Source: Streptomyces musisoli
Lineage (GTDB): Bacteria > Actinomycetota > Actinomycetes > Streptomycetales > Streptomycetaceae
Direction: 5' to 3'
DNA: 64,000 bases
NCBI RefSeq assembly: GCF_016741855.1
Contig: NZ_JAERRH010000007.1
Location: 62,001 to 126,000 of the forward strand
Both the position numbers and the translations under genes were made by a program. Within the stretch, counting starts at the first letter, position 1; every line of letters starts with the position of its first letter. Shown here in pieces: positions 9,792 to 18,193 of the stretch. Below the pieces are notes generated by a model, which saw nothing but the letters and a program-made list of their open reading frames with translations, was not told where the DNA came from and made no database searches.

Positions 9792-9939
9792 GCGGACGCC
9801 CAGGATCGGTCGGGCCCCAGGGCCGGGCGGACGCCCAGGATCGGTCGGGCCCCAGGGCCGGGCGGACGCCCAGGATCGGTCGGGCCCCAGGGCCGGGCGG
9901 ACGCCCAGGATCCGTCGGGCCCCAGGGGCGGGCGGGCGC
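9792..9939. repeat. 35-bp tandem repeat array between aldo/keto reductase and KAS III genes
   Basis: The landmark GCGGACGCC recurs at 9792, 9827, 9862 and 9897, with a variant at 9932, giving an exact 35-base period and about four copies. Three are identical and the last is diverged. Each unit contains the short hairpin GGGCGGACGCCC. The array fills most of the 391-base gap (9549-9939); the rest (about 9590-9790) is degenerate G-rich sequence with looser GGGCGGACGCGGG-like repeats. No gene was found in the gap, although all frames are open because of GC bias. Confidence 0.9.
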
Positions 9940-10938
9940 CTAGGGGCGGGCGGGCTCCTGGGACCGGGCGGCTGTGGGCGGTTGGGGCAGGCGGGAGCCG
10001 GCGACCGCGTCGGGCGGGAAGCAGGCCGCGAGCCGCTCGGCGTGCGCGGGGCCGAGCCGCTCGGCGGCGGCCGCGATGTTCTCCAGCAGGTGCGCGCGGC
10101 GCCTGGTGCCGGGGATGGCGACGATGTCGTCGCCGCGGCCGAGCACCCAGGCCAGCGCGAGCCGGGCCGGCGGGATGCCGCTCTCGGCGGCGATCCGGGC
10201 CGCGTCGACGAGCAGACCGGTGTTGCGCGCCAGGTTCTCCGGGCTGAACCGGGGGTGGTTGCGGCGGTAGTCGCGCGCCCCGAGCGAGGCGGCGTCCACG
10301 GTGCCGGTGAGGAAGCCGCGGCCGAGCGGGCTGCACGCGACGAGGCCGACGCCCAGTTCACGGGCGGCCGGCAGCACGGTGTCCTCCACATCACGGGACC
10401 ACAGCGAGTACTCGGTGGCGACGGCCGCCACAGGATGCACGGCGTGCGCGCGGCGCAGGACGCCGGCGGAGACCTCGGACAGGCCGATGTGGCCGATCTT
10501 CCCCTCGGCGACCAGCTCGGCGAGGGCTCCCACGCTCTCCTCCACCGGCACCGCGGGGTCGACGCGGGCCAGGTAGTACAGGTCGATGCGGTCCGTGCCC
10601 AGCCGGGCCAGGGAGGCCTCGCAGGCGCGCCGCAGATACGCCGGCGAGCCGTCGAAGCCGGTCGGGCGCCCGGGGCCCGAGAACACGGCGCCCCCTCGGG
10701 TGGCGATCACCGCCCGGTCGCGTACGCCGGCCAGCGCGCGGCCGAGCAGCGTCTCCACGCCGCCGCCGCCGTAGAAGTCGGCCGTGTCGAGGAGCGTGAC
10801 GCCGCGCTCCAGCGCCTCGCGCACGAGCGCGACGGCGGCGTCCTCGTCGACGGGGCCGTAGCCGCCGGTCAGGCCGAGGCAGCCCAGCCCGACGGCGGAG
10901 ACCTCGGGGCCGGCCGCGCCCAGCTTCCTGATGTCCAT
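9940..10938 (-). CDS. Aldo/keto reductase with two tetrad residues replaced
   Basis: A 332-residue aldo/keto reductase (AKR13-like), a family that supplies NDP-hexose 2,3-enoyl/3-keto reductases such as EryBII/TylCII to deoxysugar pathways. The TIM-barrel motifs are clear: LLDTADFYG (Asp51, Tyr56), IDLYY, GKIGHIGLSE, EYSLWSRD, SPLGRGFLTG and a cofactor region near IPGTRRRAHL. Of the Asp-Tyr-Lys-His tetrad only Asp and Tyr remain. The Lys site reads ATRGG (Arg81) and the His site reads YYLARVDP (Ala124), where relatives have HRVDP. ATG at 10938. It is the first gene of a minus-strand operon and faces the cyclase gene. Activity is uncertain. Confidence 0.8.
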   Translation of the reverse strand: MDIRKLGAAGPEVSAVGLGCLGLTGGYGPVDEDAAVALVREALERGVTLLDTADFYGGGGVETLLGRALAGVRDRAVIATRGGAVFSGPGRPTGFDGSPAYLRRACEASLARLGTDRIDLYYLARVDPAVPVEESVGALAELVAEGKIGHIGLSEVSAGVLRRAHAVHPVAAVATEYSLWSRDVEDTVLPAARELGVGLVACSPLGRGFLTGTVDAASLGARDYRRNHPRFSPENLARNTGLLVDAARIAAESGIPPARLALAWVLGRGDDIVAIPGTRRRAHLLENIAAAAERLGPAHAERLAACFPPDAVAGSRLPQPPTAARSQEPARP

Positions 10939-11237
10939 GTGGTCCTTCCCCTGAGCCACCCGACGGTCCCCGGCCCACACCGGAGACCGGTCACGACGTG
11001 ACCGCGGCCAGGATGGCGACGCCACCTAGAGCACCGGTGGACCCCCGGATTCCGGCCCCGCCCGCCACCCGGCCCCACCGGATTCCGGACCCCCACCCCC
11101 GCACCCCCTCCACCCCCACCCCCCTCCACCCGGTCCACCGGGGCTCCAGTGGCCTTGGAGGGCGGCGGCCGAGGGTGCCGTCGGTGGTGAGGCGGGACGT
11201 GACCGCCCCCGAGGACCCCCTGATCGAGAGGACTGCC
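10939..11237. promoter_or_regulatory. Divergent promoter region with a repeated CCGGATTCCGG element
   Basis: This 299-base gap separates the minus-strand aldo/keto reductase operon from the plus-strand cyclase operon, so it must contain both promoters. The near-palindrome CCGGATTCCGG occurs twice (11045-11055 and 11078-11088), 33 bases apart (about three helical turns). Between 11089 and 11130 is a C-rich tract of CCCCCACCCCC type. No clear -10/-35 pair was found. Confidence 0.45.
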
Positions 11238-12239
11238 GTGTCGAAGCCGGAATCCCATGTCGTCGAGCGGAGCATCACGGTCCGGGCGCCCGCCGACGCC
11301 GTCTACCAGCTGGTCGTCGATGTGGAGCGCTGGCCGCAGCTCATCCGCTCGGTGGCCCACATCGAGCGCACGGCGCACGGCGCCGCGTCGGACGAGGTCC
11401 GGGTGTGGGCCGTGCGCGGCCACGACCAGGCCGCCTCCTGGACGTCGTACCGCGACCTGGACCACGAGGCACGCACCGTCGCCTTCCGCAACGACCCGCC
11501 GGCCGGGCCCACCGCCTCCTCGGGCGGCGAGTGGCGGGTGCGCGAAGGCGCCGACGGCACCAGCGAACTGACCGTGCGTCACACCTTCGTACTGGCCGAC
11601 GGTGTCCCCGCGGCCGCCGCCGCCGAGGTGTCGGCCGGCGTCGGACAGCACGCGGAGGCCCAGCTCGGCGAGCTGGCGTACGCCGCCGAGCACCGCGAGG
11701 AACTGGCGGAGCTGACCATCTCCTTCGAGGACCCGCTGTTCATCGGCGGCACCGCGGAGGACTCGTACGCGCTGCTGTACCGCGCACGGGAGTGGCCCGA
11801 CCGCTTCCCGCACGTCACCCGGATCGACATGACCGAGGACGAGCGCGGCATCCAGTTCTTCGACATGGACACCCTCACGCCCGACGGCCGGGCCCACACC
11901 ACGCGTTCGGTGCGGGTCTGCATGCCCCACCACAAGATCGTGTACAAGCAGATCAGCCTGGCTCCGCTGCTGACCGCCCACACCGGGCACTGGCTGTTCA
12001 CCGAGACGCCCGAGGGTGTCGTCGCCTCCGCCCGGCACACCGCGACCATCAACCCGGACGCGCTCGACCTGCTGTTCCCGGGCGCGACCGTGCAGGACGC
12101 CCGCGCGTACCTGCGCAAGGCGCTCAGCGCCAACAGCGTGAGCAACCTGCGCTTCGCCAAGGAGTACGCCGAGGAGCTGGCGGAGCGCCGGGCCCGGGAG
12201 CGGGCCGAGTCCCGCGCACGGGAGACGGCCCGTGCGTGA
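11238..12239 (+). CDS. Didomain polyketide aromatase/cyclase
   Basis: A 333-residue bifunctional aromatase/cyclase with two SRPBCC (START-like) domains, about residues 1-155 and 165-310. The first begins VVERSITVRAPADAVYQLV; the second contains GGTAEDSYALLYRAREWPDRFPH (quoted in part: YALLYRAREWPDRFPH). Didomain enzymes of this kind close and aromatise the first ring of a reduced poly-beta-ketone bound to the ACP of a type II PKS. GTG at 11238 is preceded by GAGAGGA. The stop overlaps the start of the ligase gene. This is the strongest sign that the core scaffold is a type II aromatic polyketide, even though KS-alpha/KS-beta are not in the window. Confidence 0.85.
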   Translation: MSKPESHVVERSITVRAPADAVYQLVVDVERWPQLIRSVAHIERTAHGAASDEVRVWAVRGHDQAASWTSYRDLDHEARTVAFRNDPPAGPTASSGGEWRVREGADGTSELTVRHTFVLADGVPAAAAAEVSAGVGQHAEAQLGELAYAAEHREELAELTISFEDPLFIGGTAEDSYALLYRAREWPDRFPHVTRIDMTEDERGIQFFDMDTLTPDGRAHTTRSVRVCMPHHKIVYKQISLAPLLTAHTGHWLFTETPEGVVASARHTATINPDALDLLFPGATVQDARAYLRKALSANSVSNLRFAKEYAEELAERRARERAESRARETARA

Positions 12240-13809
12240 CGCGACCGGTACCGGCCACCGGCGCAAGCCGCTGGACCTGCCGGACCTGACGCTCGGGGAG
12301 CTGCCGCGCCGGGCGGCGAGGAACTGGCCGGCGCGGACCGCCCTGCGCCACGGCACGCGGGCCCTGACGTTCGCGGAGCTGGACGCGGCGACCGACCGCT
12401 GTGCCGCCGCCGTCCGGCAGGCCGTGGGCACCGGCGCCACCGTCGGCGCGGCCACCGTGCTCGCACCGGTCTTCGCGAGCCTGTACTACGGCACCGCCCG
12501 CAGCGGGAACACCGTGGTGACCCTGAACCCGCTGGTGCGGGGCGAGGCACTGCGGCACGTCCTCGCGGCGTCCCGCGCCCGGCTCGCCTTCCTCACCGGC
12601 GAGATGTGGGAGCGGCTCGCGCCCTTCCGGGACGAACTGCCCGACCTCGCCACCGTCGTCGTACTCGACCGCCCGCCGGCCGGTGCGCCGGCCGGGACCG
12701 TCGCGCTGGAGACGCTGCTCGCCGGCGCCCCCGCGGACGGCACCGCGGACGAGCCGGCCGATCCCGGCACCACCGCCTGCGTGCACTTCACCAGCGGCAC
12801 CACGGGCGCCCCCAAGGCGGTGCCGCTCACCCACCGCAACCTCACGGTGAACGCCGCCCAGACCGCCCAGGCCCAGGGCCTCGACGCCACGTCGGTCACG
12901 CTCAACCAGCTGCCGCTGTTCCACCTCATGCACCTGAACTCGGCGCTGTGGGCCGGAGCCACGCAGGTCCTGTGCCCCGACGGCGACGCGGCGGCCGCCG
13001 TGGCCGAAGCCGACCGGTACGAGGCCACGCACTGGTTCAGCATCCCGATGCGGCTCGCCCGGCTCGCGGCCGACCCGAGGCTGCCCGAGCTGAAGCCCCG
13101 TACGGTCCGCGGCATCTTCTGCGGCGGCTCCGCGCTGCCCGCCGGGCCGGCCCGGGTGCTGTCCGCGGCGTTCGGGATCCCGGTGGTGCAGGGCTACGGC
13201 CTCGCCGAGGCCTCGCCCACCGTCACCCTCGACCTGCCCGCCCGGCCCAGGCCCGGTTCGTGCGGTCCGCCGGTCGCCGGGACCGAGTGCCGCGTCGTGG
13301 ACCTGGCCACGCGCCGGGTCCTCGGCGCCGGAGAGCGCGGCGAGATCCAGATCCGCGGCCCGCAGCTGATGCGCGGCTACCTCGGCCCGGACGGACGGCA
13401 GGGCTTCGACGAGGAGGGCTGGTTCTCCACCGGGGACGTCGGCCACCTCGACGAGGACGGCTACCTGTTCGTCGCGGACCGGCTGGGCGACGTCTTCAAG
13501 TGCGACAACGAGATCGTCGCCCCCACCGAGGTGGAGGCCGTCCTCGCCCGGCACCCGGCGGTCGCCGACTGTGTCGTCTTCGGCCACCCGGACGAGTTCA
13601 GCGGTGCCGTCGCCCACGCCCTCGTCGTACCGCGCGCACCGGAGAGCGAGGACGCCGCGGCCCTGGCGGCCCGCATCGCCGAGGAGGTCAACGCCGACCT
13701 CGCCCCCTTCCAGCAGATCCACTACATCGACGCGGTGCCCGCCCTGCCGCGCGGCCCCGGCGGCAAGATCCAGCGCCGTCTGCTGCGCGCGACGGCCCTC
13801 GGCACCTGA
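12232..13809 (+). CDS. AMP-forming acyl-CoA synthetase/ligase 1
   Basis: A 525-residue ANL-superfamily ligase. The ATP motif is HFTSGTTGAPKAVPLTHRN (near residue 184), followed by GYGLAEASPT, STGDVGHLDEDGYLFVADR and the C-terminal catalytic Lys in GPGGKIQRR. It activates a carboxylic acid as acyl-AMP and passes it to CoA or an ACP. Aromatic polyketide clusters often carry such a ligase (MtmL type) next to cyclase genes, where it acts on starter or chain intermediates. GTG at 12232 overlaps the cyclase stop by 8 bases. The substrate is unknown. Confidence 0.85.
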   Translation: MRDATGTGHRRKPLDLPDLTLGELPRRAARNWPARTALRHGTRALTFAELDAATDRCAAAVRQAVGTGATVGAATVLAPVFASLYYGTARSGNTVVTLNPLVRGEALRHVLAASRARLAFLTGEMWERLAPFRDELPDLATVVVLDRPPAGAPAGTVALETLLAGAPADGTADEPADPGTTACVHFTSGTTGAPKAVPLTHRNLTVNAAQTAQAQGLDATSVTLNQLPLFHLMHLNSALWAGATQVLCPDGDAAAAVAEADRYEATHWFSIPMRLARLAADPRLPELKPRTVRGIFCGGSALPAGPARVLSAAFGIPVVQGYGLAEASPTVTLDLPARPRPGSCGPPVAGTECRVVDLATRRVLGAGERGEIQIRGPQLMRGYLGPDGRQGFDEEGWFSTGDVGHLDEDGYLFVADRLGDVFKCDNEIVAPTEVEAVLARHPAVADCVVFGHPDEFSGAVAHALVVPRAPESEDAAALAARIAEEVNADLAPFQQIHYIDAVPALPRGPGGKIQRRLLRATALGT

Positions 13810-13838
13810 CCCCGTACCCACGCACAGAAGGACAGGAC

Positions 13839-14144
13839 ATGGCCACGCTCATCAACGAACTCAAGGTCATCGGCGACGTCGAGGACTTCGAGCGCATCAC
13901 CGCCGGCATCACCGAGTACATGCAGCAGCAGCCCGGCTACGTCAGCCACCGCATGCTGCGCTCCCTGCGCCGTCCCGGCGTCTTCGTGGAGATCGCCGAG
14001 TGGGAGAAGCCCGAGGACCACGTCCGCGCCGTGCAGAGCGAGGGCTTCCGCAGCCGCGTCCAGCAGCTGGCCGGCGTCATCGAGAAGCCGACCCCCGACC
14101 TGTACGAGCTGATCCACGAGAGCACCGCCGCCCACGCGGCCTGA
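13839..14144 (+). CDS. ABM-domain (antibiotic biosynthesis) monooxygenase
   Basis: A 101-residue single-domain ABM protein, in the fold of ActVA-Orf6 and TcmH, which oxidise anthrone-type intermediates to quinones without cofactor. Visible features are a ferredoxin-like beta-alpha-beta start (LINELKVIGD), FERITAGITEYMQQQPGYVSH and FVEIAEWEKPEDHVRAVQS. ATG at 13839 follows AGGACAGGAC. It sits between ligase and FAD monooxygenase genes in the cyclase operon, consistent with ring oxidation of the aglycone. Some ABM proteins act instead as cyclases. Confidence 0.82.
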   Translation: MATLINELKVIGDVEDFERITAGITEYMQQQPGYVSHRMLRSLRRPGVFVEIAEWEKPEDHVRAVQSEGFRSRVQQLAGVIEKPTPDLYELIHESTAAHAA

Positions 14145-14216
14145 CCACCCGTACCCGTACCCCCGCCGCCCAGGCCCCCGGCGCTCGCCGCGGGGCCGGG
14201 GCAGACGGAAGGAGGC

Positions 14217-15971
14217 ATGAGGACTGTGCGAGAACCCATCGAGGTGCTCGTCGTCGGCGCCGGGCCGGTCGGGCTGACCACGGCCTACGAACTCACCCGG
14301 CGGGGTGTCCGGGTGCGTCTCGTGGACGCGGCCGCCGGCCCGGCCGCGACCAGCCGCGCCATCGCCACGCATCCGCGGACGCTGGAGACGTACGACCAGA
14401 TCGGGCTGCTGGACGCCGTCCTCGCCCGGGCCCGGCGCATCACCGCGTTCACCCTGTTCCAGAACGGCCGCCGGCTCGCCCGGCTCGACGCCGACTACAG
14501 CGCCAGCCCCACCCGGTTCCCCTTCACGGTGACCATCGAACAGGTCGCCACCGAGGAGGTGCTGCGCGAGGCGCTCGCCGGTCTCGGCGTCCACGTGGAA
14601 TGGGGCGTGCGCCTGGAGAACTTCGGCCAGGACCCGGAAGGGGTCACCGCCACCCTCCGCACCGCGGACGGCGGCACCGAGGCCGTCCGCGTCCCCTGGC
14701 TGGTCGGCACCGACGGCGGACACAGCACGGTCCGCAAGGTGCTGGGTCTGCCGCTCGTCGGCGAGTCCAACGAGACCTGGCTGCTCGCCGACGCGGCGGT
14801 GGACACCGAACTGCCGCCCAACAGCATCTACTTGATCCGCGTCGACGGCGGCACCCTGATGATGGCGCCGATGCCGAGGGAGCGCCGCTGGCGCATGCTC
14901 GACACGGTCGACGTCAGCTACGGCGGCGACGACGCGGCGGTCGCCGAGCGGTTCTCGCGCAAGCTCACCGCCGGGCTCGGCCACGAGGTCCGCGTGCACT
15001 CCCCGCGCTGGGTGTCGGTGTTCACCGCGCAGCAGCGCATGGTGCCGGACATGCGGGCGGGCCGGGTCTTCGTCGCCGGGGACGCCGCCCATGTGCACAG
15101 CCCCGCCTCCGGGCAGGGCATGAACACCGGGATCCAGGAGGCCTACAACCTCGCCTGGAAACTGGCGCTGGTGGTGCACGGCCACGCCCGCGAGGAGCTG
15201 CTCGACACCTACGCCGCCGAGCGGGTGCCGGTCGGCCGGACCCTGCTCAGCTCCACCAAGCGCGCCACCCAGCTGGTCGCCCTGAAGAACGCGCTGGCCT
15301 CGGTGGCGCTGCCGGTCGTCTTCACCGCGGCCCGGCTGCTGCCGCCGCTGCGCAGGAAGATGCAGCGCACCGCGCTCGGCCGGGTGTCGGGGCTCGACCT
15401 CCGCTACGCCGACAGCCCGTTGACGTCCGCCCAGGACGCGTCCGGCCCCGGACCCCGGCCCGGGGAACGGATCGGCCAGGTGCTGCCGGAGCGGGCGGCG
15501 AGCGCCGGCTGGACGGCACTCGCCGGTGAACTGCGCGATCCGCGCTGGACCCTGCTGTCCTTCGGCGACGGCCCGGCGGTGCGCCGGGCGGCCGACCGGT
15601 ACCGGCAGTGGCTGTCCGTGCGAACGGTCACCGCGTCCGCTGCGGCTGCGGCTGCGGCTGACGTGTCCGCCGTGACGGACGGGCCGGGCGCCGGTGCGCC
15701 GCTCGCCGGACCGGGGCCGGTGCCGTCCGCCGAGCCGGGGCAGGCGGTGCCCGACATCCCGGTGCCGCTCGCCGACCCCGGGCAGGTGCTGCGCACCGAC
15801 CTGGGCGCGGCCCCCGGCTCGTGGCTGCTGATCAGGCCGGACGGCTATCTGGCCGCCCGCGGGACCTCGCTCGCCGACCCGGCCGCGCTCGCGGCCCTCG
15901 CCCGGGCGAGGGGCGAAGAACCCGCCCCGCCGGCCCCCCTCACCCTTGCGACCGCTCAGGAGGAACTGTGA
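14217..15971 (+). CDS. FAD-dependent aromatic hydroxylase (PgaE/MtmOIV-like)
   Basis: A 584-residue group A flavoprotein monooxygenase. It has an N-terminal dinucleotide fold VLVVGAGPVGLTTAYELTRRG, a DG motif in LVGTDGGHSTVRK, and the second FAD motif GRVFVAGDAAHVHSP. The C-terminal part (after about residue 400) resembles the thioredoxin-like domain of this family but holds an Ala/Gly/Pro-rich stretch near residues 480-515, encoded by GCGGCT repeats. It likely hydroxylates or oxidatively cleaves the polycyclic aglycone. ATG at 14217 follows GGAAGGAGGC. Its stop overlaps the GTG of the next gene. Confidence 0.88.
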   Translation: MRTVREPIEVLVVGAGPVGLTTAYELTRRGVRVRLVDAAAGPAATSRAIATHPRTLETYDQIGLLDAVLARARRITAFTLFQNGRRLARLDADYSASPTRFPFTVTIEQVATEEVLREALAGLGVHVEWGVRLENFGQDPEGVTATLRTADGGTEAVRVPWLVGTDGGHSTVRKVLGLPLVGESNETWLLADAAVDTELPPNSIYLIRVDGGTLMMAPMPRERRWRMLDTVDVSYGGDDAAVAERFSRKLTAGLGHEVRVHSPRWVSVFTAQQRMVPDMRAGRVFVAGDAAHVHSPASGQGMNTGIQEAYNLAWKLALVVHGHAREELLDTYAAERVPVGRTLLSSTKRATQLVALKNALASVALPVVFTAARLLPPLRRKMQRTALGRVSGLDLRYADSPLTSAQDASGPGPRPGERIGQVLPERAASAGWTALAGELRDPRWTLLSFGDGPAVRRAADRYRQWLSVRTVTASAAAAAAADVSAVTDGPGAGAPLAGPGPVPSAEPGQAVPDIPVPLADPGQVLRTDLGAAPGSWLLIRPDGYLAARGTSLADPAALAALARARGEEPAPPAPLTLATAQEEL

Positions 15972-16756
15972 CCACGGCACTCGCGCCGCGGGCGGCGGAG
16001 GCCGCCACGCTGGGACTGGACGGGCGCGTCGCGCTGGTCACCGGGGGCACCCGGGGCCTGGGCCGGGCCGTCGCCCGCAAGCTGTGCGCCTCCGGCTGCG
16101 ACGTGTACCTCAACTACGCCGGCAGCGACGCGGACGCCGAGGAGGCGGTCGCCGCGCTGAGCGGACTGAAGGGCACCGCCGTCGCGGTGAAGGGGGACAT
16201 CACCCGCCCCGAGACGCTGCCCGCCCTGCTCGACCGGATCACCGAGCGCCACGGCCGCCTGGACATCCTCGTCCACAACGCGGCGTCCTTCCATCCGGCG
16301 CAGACGCTGTCCGCCTCGGTCCCGGACGTCCACCAGGACATCGCGGCGGCCGTCGACCCGCTGCTGCACTCCGCGGCGCGGCTGGCCGAGGCGATGGCCG
16401 GCGGTCCCGGCCGTGTCGTCGCCGTCTCCAGCCTGGGCGCGCAGGCGGTCGTACCCCGCTACGTCGGCCTGGGCCTGGCCAAGGCCGCGCTGGAGAGCCT
16501 GGTCCGCTACCTGGCCGCCGAACTGGCGCCGCGGGGCATCGCGGTGAACGCGGTGAGCACGGCCAAGCTCGACAAGGGCGGCCCGGCGGCCGTCAACCCC
16601 GAGGCCGCCCGCGCGCTCGCCGCGCGCACCCCGGCCGGCCGGCTGACCCGGCCCGAGGACCTGGCCGACGCGGTGGCACTGCTGTGCACGGACGAGGCGG
16701 CCTGGATCCACGGCCAGGTGATCACCGTGGACGGCGGCTCCCGGCTGCGGGCCTGA
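15968..16756 (+). CDS. SDR oxidoreductase with FabL/FabI-type Y-x6-K active site
   Basis: A 262-residue short-chain dehydrogenase. It has VALVTGGTRGLGRAVA at the cofactor site and VHNAASF in place of the usual NNAG. The active site reads RYVGLGLAKAALESLVRYLA, where Tyr and Lys are six residues apart, the spacing of enoyl-ACP reductases (FabI/FabL) rather than YxxxK. The tail (NAVSTAKLDKGG, TPAGRLTRPEDLAD, IHGQVITVDGG) also resembles the FabL branch. GTG overlaps the preceding TGA. It may be an enoyl reductase acting on the chain or an atypical ketoreductase. Confidence 0.75.
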   Translation: MTTALAPRAAEAATLGLDGRVALVTGGTRGLGRAVARKLCASGCDVYLNYAGSDADAEEAVAALSGLKGTAVAVKGDITRPETLPALLDRITERHGRLDILVHNAASFHPAQTLSASVPDVHQDIAAAVDPLLHSAARLAEAMAGGPGRVVAVSSLGAQAVVPRYVGLGLAKAALESLVRYLAAELAPRGIAVNAVSTAKLDKGGPAAVNPEAARALAARTPAGRLTRPEDLADAVALLCTDEAAWIHGQVITVDGGSRLRA

Positions 16757-16917
16757 CCTCGACCGCCCGCACCACCCGGCCCCTGCGAAGCGCCCGGACC
16801 GGCCCGCGGGGCCCGACCGAAGCGGCCGGCCCCGTACCGGCCGACCCGACCGTACGGCCCGCGCGGTCCGACCGGACCGCGTGGACCGGACCGACGACTA
16901 AGGATGCGAAGAGCACC

Positions 16918-18135
16918 GTGACCGACATCAGGACCGACGTGTGCATCGTCGGCGGCGGTCCCGCCGGGCTCACCCTTGCGCTGCTGCTGCTCAGATCAGG
17001 GGTGCGGGTGACCGTGGTGGAGAAGGCCCGCGGCCTCGACCGCGAGTACCGCGGGGAGATCCTCCAGCCCGGCGGGCTCGCCCTGCTGGACCGGCTCGGC
17101 GTGCTGGAGGACGCCCGCGACCGGGGAGCCTTCGAGCTCACCCGGTTCCGGCTGACCGATCCCCGCCGGGTGCTCATGGACTTCGACTACCGGCGCCTGC
17201 CCGCCCCGTACGACCACCTGCTCAGCCTTCCCCAGCGCCATCTGCTCGAGGCGCTGCTGTCCCGGTGCGAGCGGTTCGAGGAGTTCCGCCAGCTGCCGGG
17301 GCACGGCGTCGCGCGTCTGATCGAGGACGGCGGTGCCGTGCGCGGGGTGACCACCAAGAGCCGCGACGGCGCCCGCACGGTGACGGCCCGGGTCGTCGTG
17401 GGCGCCGACGGCCGCTACTCCAAGACCCGCGCCCTGGCCGGCATCACCAACCGCCGCCACGACGTGTTCGACATGGACGTGCTGTGGTTCAAGCTGTCGG
17501 CCGACCCCACCGGAGTCGTCCGCATCCACCGCGGCGCGGGCGGCCCCGTCATCGCCTACGACTCCCACCCGGGCAGCGTCCAGATCGGCTGGACCCTGCC
17601 GCACCACAGCTACCGGGAGATCGCCGCCCTCGGCATCGAGCACGTGCGGGAGCAGGTGGCCCGCTCGCTGCCCGAGTACGCGGACCGGATCCGCGCCTCG
17701 GTGGGCGCGCTGACGGACCTGACGCTGCTGGACGTCTTCGCCGCCCGCGCCGAGCGCTGGGTGCGCGACGGGCTGGTGCTGATCGGCGACGCCGCCCACA
17801 CCCACAGCCCGCTGGGCGCGCAGGGCATCAACCTCGCCATCCAGGACGCGGCGGCCCTGCACCCCGTCCTGGTCGGCGCACTGGGCCGGGGCACCGGCCC
17901 GGTCGGGTCCGGCCCGCTCGCCGCCTACGAGCAAGAGCGCTCGCCGGACATCGACGCCGTCATGCGGTTCCAGGTGATGCAGAGCAAGGGCATGTTCGCC
18001 GAGAGCCGCCTCGCCGCCACCGTCCGCCCCCGGATCGCCAAGGCCGTCAGCCGCACCCCGCTGGGCCGCAAGATCACCCGCCGGATCGCCTACGGCAACC
18101 CCGCCATCCAGGTCCGCGAGGACCTCTTCGTCTGA
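16918..18135 (+). CDS. FAD-dependent monooxygenase, second flavoprotein
   Basis: A 405-residue single-component flavoprotein hydroxylase of the UbiH/PheA type. Motifs are VCIVGGGPAGLTLALLLLRSG near the start (quoted in part: GGGPAGLTLALLLLRSG), VVGADGRYSKTR, and GLVLIGDAAHTHSPLGAQG. It lacks the long C-terminal domain of the flavoprotein at 14217, so the two probably perform different oxidations. GTG at 16918 follows GAAGAG after a 160-base spacer with no recognised feature. The regiochemistry cannot be predicted. Confidence 0.85.
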   Translation: MTDIRTDVCIVGGGPAGLTLALLLLRSGVRVTVVEKARGLDREYRGEILQPGGLALLDRLGVLEDARDRGAFELTRFRLTDPRRVLMDFDYRRLPAPYDHLLSLPQRHLLEALLSRCERFEEFRQLPGHGVARLIEDGGAVRGVTTKSRDGARTVTARVVVGADGRYSKTRALAGITNRRHDVFDMDVLWFKLSADPTGVVRIHRGAGGPVIAYDSHPGSVQIGWTLPHHSYREIAALGIEHVREQVARSLPEYADRIRASVGALTDLTLLDVFAARAERWVRDGLVLIGDAAHTHSPLGAQGINLAIQDAAALHPVLVGALGRGTGPVGSGPLAAYEQERSPDIDAVMRFQVMQSKGMFAESRLAATVRPRIAKAVSRTPLGRKITRRIAYGNPAIQVREDLFV

Positions 18136-18193
18136 CCCCGACCACCGTCAGGCCCTCCGACCACCCGTCAAGCCGCCGAACCACGGAGAGAAC

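Noticed and set aside
9792..9939. 35-bp repeats as a CRISPR array
   Set aside because: The copies are directly adjacent with no spacers and no cas genes are present; it is a tandem array.
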